Below are positions 29,665 through 38,748 of a stretch of DNA of 64,000 nucleotides, one piece after another. Position 1 is the first letter of the stretch. Each line of letters opens with the position of its first letter. Both the position numbers and the translations under genes were made by a program. The notes below the pieces were generated by a model. It was not told the DNA's origin, did no database searches, and worked only from the letters and a program-made list of their open reading frames with translations. The DNA is from Pycnococcus provasolii (Eukaryota > Chlorophyta > Pseudoscourfieldiophyceae > Pseudoscourfieldiales). Where the stretch lies: positions 62,001 to 126,000 of the forward strand of contig CP150580.1 of the NCBI GenBank assembly GCA_049487715.1, written 5' to 3'.

Positions 29665-30885
29665 CTAACTGCGTTCGCGTTTCGTGCTCGGTCCCGCCGC
29701 GTCTGCGCCATCCGCCGACGGACCGACCTCGTGCGCGCGCTTTTTGTTTTCGCGCTCCTCCATCATCGCGCGCTCCGTGCGTCGAACCACGGACTTGAGG
29801 TACGCCGCGAACGCGGGGTCCTCGCACGCGAGCGGGCGCTCCGCCGTCTCCGCGTCCGCGTCGAAGCAGAAGTACTCGATCGCTTCAAGGTCACCCGACT
29901 CGTCCGTCGCGGCGGACGCGCCAATGTCGCGGAGGCGGCGGAGCAGGACGCGCTCGCGCTCGCGCTTGTCCAGCTTCTGCGGAACCTCGTCGATCGTAAA
30001 ATCGTTCGGATTGTAACGAAGCCACGTAATCTTCACGCCATCCACGCCGCCGAACCCGAGGCTTCCGAGCGCGAGCGCCTCGTGCACGCGCCCGATGCGC
30101 TTGACGTCGCACGCAACCCCACCAAAGTAAAATCTGTGTTGATGCTCGTCGATTTCCAGGAAGATGATGACGTTCGGCGAACCGCCGATGGGACAAATCA
30201 CGAAATCGATCCGGGCGTACGCCGCGGTACTCCCATCCTGGAGGCACCGGAACTCGATCCGGAACTCGCGGCGAAAATGACCAGGGACGGGTGCCGATTC
30301 GTCGTTCGCGGCGTCCATCACGTACCCGTCGCGGAGCAGCGCCTTCGTCCAGCGCTCTTCCTCCTTCTTCTTCTTCTGAATGCCTTCGGGCGTGTGATAA
30401 CCTTTGACGTGCTTCTTGAGCTCGACGGTCGTCACGAAGCGCATGCCGCACGCCGGCTCGGTACACGCATGGGGGCGCTCGTTCGTATGTCGGAACATGG
30501 CGTGCGTTTTTAGATTTGGCTTTCGCGTCGCCGCGTACGTACATCCTGGGAACTGACATTTGAACGGCTTTTCGCCCGTGTGTGTTCGCTCGTGCTCTTT
30601 CAGAGTTCCCTTTTGCGTCGCCGCGTACGTACATCCTGGGAACGAGCATTTAAAAGGTTTTTCGCCCGTGTGCGTTTGTTCGTGCACTTTCAGATTTACC
30701 TTGTGCGTCGCCGCGTACGTGCATCCTGGGAACGAGCATTTGAACGGCTTTTCGCCCGTGTGTGTTCGCTCGTGCTCTTTCAGATTTGCCTTTTGCGTCG
30801 CCGCGTACGTACATGATACGAACGCGCAGCACACGCGGCGTGCCGTTAGCGGGCATGACGTCAAGCAGTTTGAGCTTGGTGCCAT
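29665..30885 (-). CDS. C2H2 zinc-finger array fused to PD-(D/E)XK-like nuclease domain
   Basis: 406 residues, ATG at 30885. Residues ~20-170 carry five or six C2H2 fingers joined by perfect TGEKPF linkers. Four are nearly identical ('CSFPGCTYAATQKANLKEH'), reflecting 84-bp DNA repeats. Helix positions -1/3/6 read Q/N/E, H/N/V, Q/T/E and R/N/T. Residues ~220-330 hold 'AYARIDFVICPIGG', then 'VIIFLEIDEHQHRFYF', then 'ITWLRYNPNDF'. This is D...ExD plus QH, the pattern of the restriction-endonuclease-like domain found beside zinc fingers in algal and large-virus genomes. It is plausibly a sequence-specific DNA-cutting enzyme or mobile-element protein. The first ~20 residues are translated from helicase-derived DNA in another frame. 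Confidence 0.75.
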   Translation of the reverse strand: MAPSSNCLTSCPLTARRVCCAFVSCTYAATQKANLKEHERTHTGEKPFKCSFPGCTYAATHKVNLKVHEQTHTGEKPFKCSFPGCTYAATQKGTLKEHERTHTGEKPFKCQFPGCTYAATRKPNLKTHAMFRHTNERPHACTEPACGMRFVTTVELKKHVKGYHTPEGIQKKKKEEERWTKALLRDGYVMDAANDESAPVPGHFRREFRIEFRCLQDGSTAAYARIDFVICPIGGSPNVIIFLEIDEHQHRFYFGGVACDVKRIGRVHEALALGSLGFGGVDGVKITWLRYNPNDFTIDEVPQKLDKRERERVLLRRLRDIGASAATDESGDLEAIEYFCFDADAETAERPLACEDPAFAAYLKSVVRRTERAMMEERENKKRAHEVGPSADGADAAGPSTKRERS

Positions 30886-31351
30886 TCATCAATCCTTGCT
30901 CAGCGCTTAAGTTACGCAGCAAGATGAGGGGCACACCGAGCTTGACCTGCAAGTCGTGAGGTGGCATGCTCGACGTGGTGAGCATGTTCAAGTGCTCAAT
31001 AGGCACCACCGCCGCGTCGATCCCAGCGACGTCAGCGCTGAGCAAGTGGACAATCGGCGAACCACCGTCGAAACGCTGGAGGCAGCGCGCGTTGACGGTG
31101 TCGACGGTGTCGTTGTGAGGCGCGAGGACACAGGCGTTCGCCACAGTGCTGGCACAATCTGGCCCGTATGCGAATGAGATCGCGTTCTCGATGGTGTCAC
31201 CATCCTCGGCATCGTCGTGGACGATGTCCGGCGGTAGGATGACGTCCTCGCCGCCCACGCCGTCCCCAATCGTGCTCAGGAAGTCAGCCCATTGCCGGAG
31301 CTCGTGCGCGTCGCCGCCGGCATACCTCGCGCGCAGGTTCTCGTGCAACAC
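30870..31351 (-). pseudogene. Helitron/PIF1-type helicase C-terminal fragment
   Basis: Residues 'GDGVGGEDVILPPDIV', 'CVLAPHNDTVDTVNARCL', 'SSMPPHDLQVKLGVPLILLR' and 'GLMNGTKLKL' are the conserved terminal motifs (V-VI region) of Helitron-encoded PIF1-like helicases. The Walker A/B part is absent and no ATG precedes it. The frame runs into zinc-finger DNA at ~30870, reading the fingers out of frame to 30650. This is a truncated mobile-element remnant. Rep or OTU domains are not visible in the window. Confidence 0.75.
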
Positions 31352-31652
31352 ATGATGCGTCGCACTTTGCCAAAGCGGAGACGCATGGTAAGTCCAGGAA
31401 TTGTGTTTGGTCGGAGGGCGCAGTAGTGGGCGCTTTAAGTCGGGATTTACGTTATTTTGTCCGCAGTGCTACAACGGGCATAAGGGTGGCGCAACTTTTA
31501 GGAATCCCGACGTTTGGTCGAGAAAACTTTTTTATTAGGGAGAGGCAACTTTTTTCCGAAACCAAAGTTAACAACAAATCCCCATTGCAATCTCTACTTT
31601 TTATATTAGATTTCAACTACAATGTGTGTCTGCGAATGTTACAACTCGAATG
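31352..31652. other. Intergenic region between helicase remnant and RCC1 gene
   Basis: About 300 bp, A-T-rich from 31500. No gene recognised; may contain further decayed mobile-element sequence. Confidence 0.35.
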
Positions 31653-32612
31653 TTACACCTCTGGCGTCTTGAAAGGACCGTCCAAGCCGGCGGGAGGTGC
31701 CTGGCCGTATTCGTTGAGTCCCCAGCAAGCGACACTGCCGTCGCGTCGAAGTGCCGCGGAAAAGAACACACCCGCACCAATTGCGACAAAGTCACCCTCG
31801 ACGCCGTCGGGAGGCGCCTCGCCGTCGTCATTGAGTCCCCAGCACGCGACTTTGCCATTGCGTCGCAACGCGAGCGAGTGTGCGCCACCCGCACCAATTG
31901 CGACAAAGTCACCCTCGACGCCGTCGGGAGGCGCCTCGCCGTCGTCATTGCGTCCCCAGCACGCGACTTTGCCATTGCGTCGCAACGCGAGCGAGTGTGC
32001 GCCACCCGCAGCTATCGCGACAAAGTCACCCTCGACGCCGTCGGGAGGCGCCCGGCCGTCGTCGTTAGAGCCCCAGCACGCGACACTGCCGTTGCGTCGC
32101 AACGCGAGCGAGTGTCGACCACCGGCGGCGATCGCGACAAAGTCACCCTCGACGCCGTCGGGAGGCGCCTGGCCATTGCCGTTGTATCCCCAGCACGCGA
32201 CACTGCCGTTGCGTCGCAACGCTAGCGAGTGTCGACCACCGGCAGCGATCGCGACGTAGTCCCCATCAACACCCTCGGGAGGCGCCTCATCAAAGACGTT
32301 GAGTCCCCAGCACGCGACATTGCCGTTGCGTCGGAGTGCCATCGAGTGTACACTACCAGCAGAAATGGCGACGAAATCACCGTCGACGCCGTCGGGAGGC
32401 GCCTCGCCGTAGTCGTTGAAGCCCCAGCACGCGACTCCCCCGTCGCGTCGCAACACCGCGGCGTGGTCGGATCCTGCGTCGAGGCACGCACTTCGTCGCG
32501 TAGCTAGCATTCGTTCTTGTTCGCGCATGAGTCTTCGTTCACGCTGCCACGGCACCCACACGGTGCGCATCACCTTGTACGCGATCGACTCCGATTCTTC
32601 TTCGGAGGGCAT
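31653..32612 (-). CDS. RCC1-like repeat protein (RCC1_2 type)
   Basis: 319 residues from ATG 32612. After ~50 basic/acidic residues come seven 41-residue repeats of the form 'VACWGxNxxGEAPPDGVEGD' followed by FVAIAAGGxHSLALRRNG. These are RCC1_2-type beta-propeller blades. Adjacent units are also close at DNA level (123-bp period), so the array recently expanded. Upstream of the ATG the frame stays open to a TTG at 32678 and encodes a strikingly hydrophobic stretch like a signal anchor ('LFFFLLICHFILCVILA'), so an unrecognised upstream start or exon could make this a secreted/membrane protein. Such bacterial-style RCC1 arrays are usually protein-binding. A second, similar gene is at 40.2 kb. 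Confidence 0.8.
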   Translation of the reverse strand: MPSEEESESIAYKVMRTVWVPWQRERRLMREQERMLATRRSACLDAGSDHAAVLRRDGGVACWGFNDYGEAPPDGVDGDFVAISAGSVHSMALRRNGNVACWGLNVFDEAPPEGVDGDYVAIAAGGRHSLALRRNGSVACWGYNGNGQAPPDGVEGDFVAIAAGGRHSLALRRNGSVACWGSNDDGRAPPDGVEGDFVAIAAGGAHSLALRRNGKVACWGRNDDGEAPPDGVEGDFVAIGAGGAHSLALRRNGKVACWGLNDDGEAPPDGVEGDFVAIGAGVFFSAALRRDGSVACWGLNEYGQAPPAGLDGPFKTPEV

Positions 32613-32847
32613 GGGACTCGACGCGAGAATGACACAGAGAATGAAGTGACAGATGAGAAGAAAAAAAAACAGAATCAAACAAAAACTTCAAACCCCTAAA
32701 AGTAAACCAAACCCCGAACGCGGAAATGCGGTTTTCCAACCCCGAATAATATACTCGCATAGTTTTCGCGCGCTTTAAGAACCTCCCTCTGCGGCTCGGC
32801 CCAGTTTCTCCCTCTTCATTCTCGCCCCCTCCTCCTCAGCAGGCGCC
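32613..32847. promoter_or_regulatory. Divergent promoter with telo-box-like motif
   Basis: Between the RCC1 gene (minus) and the HAT1-like gene (plus). AAACCCCTAAAA at 32689-32700 and AACCCCGAA-type repeats at ~32710 and 32740 match the motif found at other gene boundaries in this window. Confidence 0.45.
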
Positions 32848-34650
32848 ATGTCCGCCCCTCCTCCGTCCAGTGGCTCCTCCAATGGATCAAAGAAGCGCAT
32901 TTTACCCATCCCTTCATCATCCATGTCGTCTAATCCTTTTGCAGCGGCGACTCAAGACGCGGACTTGCGTCTCTCGAAGATGGCCCGAAGTACTTCTCAT
33001 GATGGGGAGAAACCTCCTCTTGTTCATGGCGATGACACTCCACTGCCAATCCATGTTGATAATATTCACCATGGTGATGATGATGATGATGATGATGCCG
33101 ACGATAATACCATCGACGCGCTCGACGCCGTGCGCATACACGTAATCTCGAAAGAACACACAAACAGCACTGATGGTTGTGGTTTCAACCCGCACGCGTA
33201 CCTGCAAAAAATACAAGAACATTCCGTACCCCCAGCAGTGGGGGGACACGCGCTCGAATACGCGAACCAAGTCTTTGGGGATGACGAAACCATCAAAAGA
33301 CCGCCGTCGTGCCCGAGAGCCGCGCTCGTACACGTCTTCATTCACACGCCGTCGTGTCTCGCACTCGTCACAACCACACCAACAGAGGCGTTCAAAGACG
33401 CACCGCCGAGAGAACACCCTGTGAACCTCCTGCAAAAACACGCGTTCGCGGAGCCTGCCAAACTGTTCACGTCGATCGACGAATTCAACGCCGCAATCGC
33501 AGAGGCAAAAGCTAACAGCCTCCCGCTCTTACCCAACGCCGAGCCCATCGCCGTCGCACCTATGCAACTTGAAGACGACACCACCACGCAAATGGCTGTC
33601 AGCAGGCTCAACCTCGCCGACGAGGCGTGCCTGCGCCTGCGAGCGCAACTCGACGCAATCACCGTCCTGTCCGTCGACGCAGGATCCGCGGTGCTCGAAG
33701 AGTGCGAGGAGACCTCGCAAGAAGAACGCGCGGGAAACCTAGGCGGCGAAGGATGGGAGATGTATGCCGCGCACACCACGCAAGCACCTGTCAAACTGCT
33801 CGGTTTCATGGCGGTGTACCGCTTCTACGCATTCCCCGTCGACAGGTGCCGCCTGCGACTCAGCCAACTCGTCACGCTCCCGTCGTTTCGACGAAAGGGT
33901 GTGGGCGCGCTGATGATGCGCGCGCTGTACCGCAGCGCGAGCGACCCGAAACAGCGCGGTGGACTCTCCGTGGTGGACGTGAGCCTCGAGGATCCCACGG
34001 AGGAAACGAGGAGATTGCGCGACAGCGAGGATGTGAGGAGACTGCTAAGCGACGACTACTTTGTCAAGGCGGCGGACGCATCTTGGGAGAAAGCTTCTCA
34101 GGGAGGGAGTCTCAAGCTGCCTGCCGACGTGTCAAGGCGCATGGGAGAGTCGTTTCAGATTGCGAAAATGCAGAGACGGCGTGCTTGGGAGGTGCTCCTC
34201 TCGTGCCGCCGCAACGGCGAAGTTTCACCCGAGCTGCTGAAACTCATCACGCGGCGCGTGCTGGCGGAGGGAGGCTGCGCGGAAAAGCTCAGTGAGAAGC
34301 TTCAACGCAAGCGAATGTTCGACTCCGGGGGCGCGTCGAACAACGACGACGAAGTTAGCGCATTCGTGATGTGGCGCGCATCGCGCAGCATGATTGAGGC
34401 ATACAAGGATCCCAGCAAGATTCTGCTGCAAGCGCTTAGCGGCGCCAAGACCGCGGCTGGTGGTCACGGCATGGGTGGCTCGCGAGGAATGACCAACTTT
34501 TTGCCATCCATCCCGGAGCCGGCGGTGTCCGAGGCGAACTTGAAAGAACAGAAAGAGAAGGAAGTTGTTGATCCAGAAAAAGTTGAGGAATTGGTTGGCG
34601 AAGCTGTTCAGGACGTTCGCCGTGCGGTCACCGCGGCAACACGACGGTAA
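32848..34650 (+). CDS. HAT1: Histone acetyltransferase type B catalytic subunit-like (HAT1)
   Basis: 600 residues, ATG start. 'FNPHAYLQKI' and 'EYANQVFGDDETI' (~110-150) match the HAT1 N-terminal domain with its 'F-HxQ-FGxxExI' segment. The GNAT core includes 'YRFYAFPVDRCRLRLSQLVT' and 'LPSFRRKGVGALMMRALYR' (~330-365), the acetyl-CoA-binding Q/RxxGxG/A motif A. 'VDVSLEDPTEETRRLRD' follows, as in HAT1 (where it reads ITAEDPS). HAT1 acetylates newly made histone H4 at Lys5/Lys12 with the RbAp46/48-type partner. An Asp-rich, Ser-rich N-terminus precedes the domain. The C-terminus extends longer than yeast HAT1. The gene converges with the alliinase gene. Confidence 0.85.
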   Translation: MSAPPPSSGSSNGSKKRILPIPSSSMSSNPFAAATQDADLRLSKMARSTSHDGEKPPLVHGDDTPLPIHVDNIHHGDDDDDDDADDNTIDALDAVRIHVISKEHTNSTDGCGFNPHAYLQKIQEHSVPPAVGGHALEYANQVFGDDETIKRPPSCPRAALVHVFIHTPSCLALVTTTPTEAFKDAPPREHPVNLLQKHAFAEPAKLFTSIDEFNAAIAEAKANSLPLLPNAEPIAVAPMQLEDDTTTQMAVSRLNLADEACLRLRAQLDAITVLSVDAGSAVLEECEETSQEERAGNLGGEGWEMYAAHTTQAPVKLLGFMAVYRFYAFPVDRCRLRLSQLVTLPSFRRKGVGALMMRALYRSASDPKQRGGLSVVDVSLEDPTEETRRLRDSEDVRRLLSDDYFVKAADASWEKASQGGSLKLPADVSRRMGESFQIAKMQRRRAWEVLLSCRRNGEVSPELLKLITRRVLAEGGCAEKLSEKLQRKRMFDSGGASNNDDEVSAFVMWRASRSMIEAYKDPSKILLQALSGAKTAAGGHGMGGSRGMTNFLPSIPEPAVSEANLKEQKEKEVVDPEKVEELVGEAVQDVRRAVTAATRR

Positions 34651-34717
34651 TAAAAGAAACATCCATCTTCTTACTCTCGATTTTTAAACCTTTCTAATAA
34701 TGATAAAAGAATACCTC

Positions 34718-36254
34718 CTAACACTTCGACTGAAGCTTGCGCAGCAAACCAAGCATCGATTTAAAGTCAGGTTCGCCCAACAGGAGCTCCAATCGCACGT
34801 GATCTTTGTTGGCGCCAAATTTAGGTCCAGCTCTACCACGTACGCCAGCACTGAGCATCGTTTGGTAGCAGTCGTCGCCGCTTACACATCGGATCCATGC
34901 GTAGGCTGGCGATGGAGCGTACGTTTTGCCCGACCACATGTCGGTTGCTCGTCCTCCTCTTGGCTGCAAGCTGTAACACGCGCTCGATCCAAGCACGCTT
35001 TCGAGCGCACTCCAGCGGCTCGCCATGCGCTCCGATGCAAATGTTAAAACAGGATACCCACGCCGTCGTTCGCTCGCGAGGATCGTAGTCGCGCGCAGCT
35101 GAGACTCACGCACGAGACCTCCACTGGCACCAACGTATCCACTTAGCCGCGCCGCCATGTCAGCGTCTTTCACGAATGCCCAGCCGATGCGCGAGCTCGC
35201 ATGGCCCGTAATTTTGGACTGAATTGTTGTTTATTTTTATTTAGGATGTTTAATAAGTAGGTGGTTAGTGACTTTTTAGTTGGGTTAGGGCTACGGATAT
35301 GATTGAGTGTTGTGGGCAGACACTTACTAGTGTGAACAGCGCAACGTCGTGGTCTGAAAGTTTTCGATCTGCTGTGATTGGTGTGAAGTGTGGCCAAAAG
35401 TACGCGCTGTCGAACACTGCGGTTCCAGAAGCCACCTGTTTCGTTCGCATAGCTCCTGTTGGATTGCTCGGCGACGTGACGAATTCCAGCGTACTGTTTC
35501 GTCCATAAGTGCGTGCGTTCGCCTCCGCCTCTTCGGCGCTCTGTGCCCAATTACGTCCGAAGAACTCTGCGACGCCGGAGTGCCCGTTGTAGTACGGTTC
35601 TTCCGAAAACACCGTCGCGTTCTGAGAGCTGTCGAGTAGAGAATAGACGCTCGCGGCGATGAGCTCCGTGCTGCCGACACCCATGACGAGCGTGTATCCG
35701 TTATGTTTGAAGTTGCCGACGGCATCGTGCAGAGCTCTTATTTCCGTCTCAAGGTCGTTGCGGCACCCTCCGGAGACTGGCGCGAATCCGCCGCAGTTTC
35801 CCGCCCCCACGAACGCGCCGTATCCGATGTGATAGTACGGCGCAATGGTAATCGTGCTGTCCTTGTTACCGTTTCTGACTTCGGAGATCCAGTAGTCGTC
35901 CGTGAAGAACGGCGATCCTGACGATGCGTCGACGACACACGTCTCCGATTTTGTTTCGCACGTCGCGCCGACGTAGCAGTTGTCGCATCGGCACACGTCA
36001 TCTTCGAACATGCCGTTTTGACTGCAAGGTGAGCGCGGGTCGACGAAGGGGTCGCCGACGCTCTGATGTTTCGACGTGACGGCGTGAATGAGCGCCAGTA
36101 AGAACACGAGCGACATCACAAAGAAAAACACACTGGAAAGGTACGAGATACGTAGACGCCGTTGTAGTGATGACGACGAATGTGATGACGACGACGCATA
36201 CAAACCTCCTAAAGATGAGATATGACGATGTCCATGCTCAATCGCTTCCAACAT
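34718..36254 (-). CDS. EGF-alliinase-type PLP enzyme (alliinase / tryptophan aminotransferase-related), two exons
   Basis: Exon 1 is 35328-36254 (ATG at 36254) and exon 2 is 34718-35218. The 109-bp intron (GTAAGT...TTCAG) restores 'ALFTLSKITGHASSRIGWAF', where the Lys of SK(I/S)TGHAxSR is the PLP Schiff-base residue. Residues ~30-60 form a signal-anchor helix. Residues ~75-105 are the Cys-rich EGF-alliinase module ('CSQNGMFEDDVCRCDNC'). The alliinase domain follows, with 'GVGSTELIAASVYSLL' and 'VTSPSNPTGAMR'. The family includes Cys-sulfoxide lyases and TAA/TAR enzymes of auxin synthesis; the EGF module is shared with alliinases and TAR3/4. Substrate cannot be told from sequence. Confidence 0.88.
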
Positions 36255-36665
36255 ACCATCCTATGACCAACTTCAGACGCATGACGTGACGCCTGATGTG
36301 ACGCATGATGCGACGCATTATGATGCACCGTCAACGACAGAGACTCGTCATGCGAAGAAAACTCCTCCAACGAGGATGATGATGCTAACCCAGAGGAGGG
36401 GGAGCCCATGGACGTGGACGCCATGGCCGTGGACGTCATCATGGCCACGGACGACGACTTACCGTGACGTGCGTGAATTTGCGGCCGGGACAACTCCACG
36501 CGTTCTTGGGCGTCCGTCCCACACAAAACCCGAACACCGTAACCCTAGACCTAACCCTAACCCTAACCCTTTTTTTCAAACCCTAACCCGATCACTCCAG
36601 GCTGCCAGGGCGAGCACGCACACTTGACGGACTTTATTAATTTATTTACTCCATTCTATCCTCCC
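36255..36665. promoter_or_regulatory. Divergent promoter with interstitial telomere-like repeats
   Basis: Between the alliinase-like gene (minus) and the mutarotase gene (plus). 36539-36596 holds TAACCCTAG, three CCTAAC repeats, then after a T-run CAAACCCTAACC. GACG(C)AT repeats lie near 36280-36320. The repeats are too few and too internal to be a chromosome end. Confidence 0.5.
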
Positions 36666-37016
36666 ATGCCCAGATTTTGCTTCACCACCACACTCCACCC
36701 ACAAAAGCACGACGAGTACAAGGAATGGCACGACAACATCTACCCCGAAGTCGCACGAGGACTTACAAGAGCGGGTGTCACGCAACTCACCATCTTTCAC
36801 GTACCTAACACGCCGACGCTCATCTTGTACGCTACCACAAAACCGGGGGTGGACTTGAACGACGCCACCGGACCGGACTCCGCGTACCGAGCTTCACACG
36901 AACGGATCAGGCAGTGGGAGACGATCATGGAGACGGAATTTCACTGCGGATGGTCGAAGTGCGAGGAAATACACAGCTCGGACGTGCAGTGGATACCACA
37001 CCTCTCATCATCTTGA
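36666..37016 (+). CDS. L-rhamnose mutarotase-like protein
   Basis: 116 residues from ATG 36666 (upstream in-frame TTG at 36624 not used). It matches the L-rhamnose mutarotase (RhaM, PF05336) dimeric ferredoxin-like fold: 'HDEYKEWHDNIYPEVARGLT' corresponds to the bacterial HxEYxxRHxxIWPEL segment with the catalytic His. 'GVTQLTIFHVPNTPTLILYA' and a terminal region with Trp ('VQWIPHL') also fit. RhaM interconverts alpha- and beta-L-rhamnose for sugar catabolism. Rhamnose occurs in algal glycans; no other rhamnose gene is nearby. It converges with the HDAC gene with ~90 bp between stops. Confidence 0.85.
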   Translation: MPRFCFTTTLHPQKHDEYKEWHDNIYPEVARGLTRAGVTQLTIFHVPNTPTLILYATTKPGVDLNDATGPDSAYRASHERIRQWETIMETEFHCGWSKCEEIHSSDVQWIPHLSSS

Positions 37017-37105
37017 CACACGAGTGCGTGCATTCCGAGGTTAAGAAGTCTTCTTTTGTCTATCTATTCTTACAATTGAAAAATGTGAAACACAACACGG
37101 CGTCA

Positions 37106-38470
37106 TCAGTGATGCTGCGCGCCGTTGTTCATGTTCTCCTCACGCTCATCCTCACGTCGACGGCGCTTCGGCGGCGCGAAACCACTGCCAAACAGGTCCT
37201 GGCCCGTCGCGGCGCCGTCCTTCAGCACCTCAGGCTCAAGCTGCACGAGCCAGTCGGGAGGAACCTCGTGCATCTGCACGGACGGTGCAAACTCCATGTC
37301 CTTGAGGTTGTCGAAAACAACCTTCTTGACGTGGTTCAAGTACGCCACCTTATTCGCGTTCTCGATACACCACCGCGAAGCGACGCCCAGGCGGTACTCT
37401 GGCGCGTAGTACTCCATGTATGCATTCATCGGAATCGACTCGCTGATTTGCGCATCGAGAACCGCGGCGGTCTCGTACGCCCAGCAACGCGCGACGTTGT
37501 GCTTCGTGTACCCCCCACCTCCCGTCACCAGCAAGGGCACGCGGAACTTCTTCATGAAGCGTACGCAGTCCGCGTGTCCGTCGAGCGACAGGCTGAAGCA
37601 CCCGAGTCGATCTCCACCTAGGCTATCGGCGCCGCACTGCAGAACGACGGCACCTGGCTGGTACACTTCCATAACTCGTTCCATGATTGGCTGAAACAGG
37701 CTCTGGAACGTTCGGTCGTCGACGCCGTCACGTAGCGGGACGTTCACCGAGTACCTCTTCCCCCTGTTCGCGCCAACGTCGCCGAGCGCGCCCGTTCCAG
37801 GGAAGAACATGTCGCCGTACTTGTGGAACGACACCGTCATGACTCGGTCTGTTGTGTAGAACGCCTCCTCGACGCCGTCGCCGTGGTGGATGTCAATGTC
37901 AATGTAGAGCACGCGCGCGTGGTGTTTGAGCAGCTCCAAGATGGCCAACACGAGGTCGTTCACGTAGCAGAACCCGGACGCCTCCCCCTTCTTGGCGTGG
38001 TGGAGACCCCCGGACCAGTTGATGGCGACGTCAGTCAGTCCGTGGTTGAGTCGTCGTGCGCCGTCGATGGAGCCTCCGCTGTAGAGCCTGACGAAGTCGC
38101 CGAGGCCGTCGAACACGGGGCAGTCTTCCCCCAGGTTGAAGCGCTGCATGAGCGAGACGTACTCGTGCTGCGTTTCCGGCGTGACGCGTCCAAGAAAGTC
38201 GACGTAGTCCTCCGTGTGAAACTGCGCGAGTTCGGTGGGTGTGGCTTTGCGTAGTGCGAACATGGACATTTGTGTGTGGAGTCCGTACGCGAGAACAAGT
38301 TCGTGCGTCATCGCGAGACGGTGCGGCTTCATCGGGTGGTTCGGCCCGTAGTAGAAGTTGCCCACCTCACGGTCGTAGTAGTAGCAAACACGACCTTTCT
38401 TACCAGCGGAAACATCATCATCGCCTCCACCCTCCACCCTAACATCGCCACCATCGATTCCAGACGACAT
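37106..38470 (-). CDS. Class I histone deacetylase (RPD3/HDAC3-like)
   Basis: 454 residues, ATG at 38470. The whole deacetylase domain is present: '[20 protein letters not shown]' (L1 region), '[19 protein letters not shown]' with the catalytic His pair, '[18 protein letters not shown]' with the zinc-binding D-x-H, '[17 protein letters not shown]' with the second Asp ligand, and '[20 protein letters not shown]' with the catalytic Tyr. The last segment, 'GNFYYG' and 'VGNF' are closer to animal HDAC3 than to yeast RPD3; plant HDA9 is another near relative. A 40-residue tail with a basic RRRRE patch suits nuclear import. It removes acetyl groups from histones, normally within a corepressor containing a SANT protein; a matching one lies 7 kb downstream. 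Confidence 0.95.
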   Translation of the reverse strand: MSSGIDGGDVRVEGGGDDDVSAGKKGRVCYYYDREVGNFYYGPNHPMKPHRLAMTHELVLAYGLHTQMSMFALRKATPTELAQFHTEDYVDFLGRVTPETQHEYVSLMQRFNLGEDCPVFDGLGDFVRLYSGGSIDGARRLNHGLTDVAINWSGGLHHAKKGEASGFCYVNDLVLAILELLKHHARVLYIDIDIHHGDGVEEAFYTTDRVMTVSFHKYGDMFFPGTGALGDVGANRGKRYSVNVPLRDGVDDRTFQSLFQPIMERVMEVYQPGAVVLQCGADSLGGDRLGCFSLSLDGHADCVRFMKKFRVPLLVTGGGGYTKHNVARCWAYETAAVLDAQISESIPMNAYMEYYAPEYRLGVASRWCIENANKVAYLNHVKKVVFDNLKDMEFAPSVQMHEVPPDWLVQLEPEVLKDGAATGQDLFGSGFAPPKRRRREDEREENMNNGAQHH

Positions 38471-38748
38471 AGATACCTTCGAAGACTTCTCTCACCAGAG
38501 GAGGCGGCGGAATTGGAGAATGAACCGGAGATGATCCTGGAGATTCAAAACCCCAGTCCAGTGGGGTTTTGAGTGAACGCAAAACCCCATAGCTAAAACC
38601 CTAACCCTTTCCCTGGGTTGTTGAAACTAATTTCCACCCAGAACGGGAAATCGGGGTTTCCGCTTTACGTGTCGGAGATAATATCAACAACGAAAGATAC
38701 TTTGACTCTCTCGCTTCCGATCATTTGTGCTCTTCTTGAATAATAACA
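38471..38748. promoter_or_regulatory. Divergent promoter with telo-box-like motif
   Basis: Between the HDAC start (minus) and the Asp-rich ORF (plus). AAAACCCTAACCC at 38594 and CAAAACCCC at 38543 and 38579 match the boundary motif. 38547-38576 contains an AAAACCCCAGTCC...GGGGTTTT inverted repeat. Confidence 0.45.

Noticed and set aside
36209-36526. Ser/His-rich ORF upstream of the alliinase-like gene
   Set aside because: Built from GACGCAT-type repeats in the divergent promoter; the enzyme has a good ATG at 36254 with a signal anchor.
36539-36596. CCCTAA repeats as a chromosome end
   Set aside because: Only a few degenerate copies, flanked by ordinary genes on both sides; similar clusters occur at several other internal sites.
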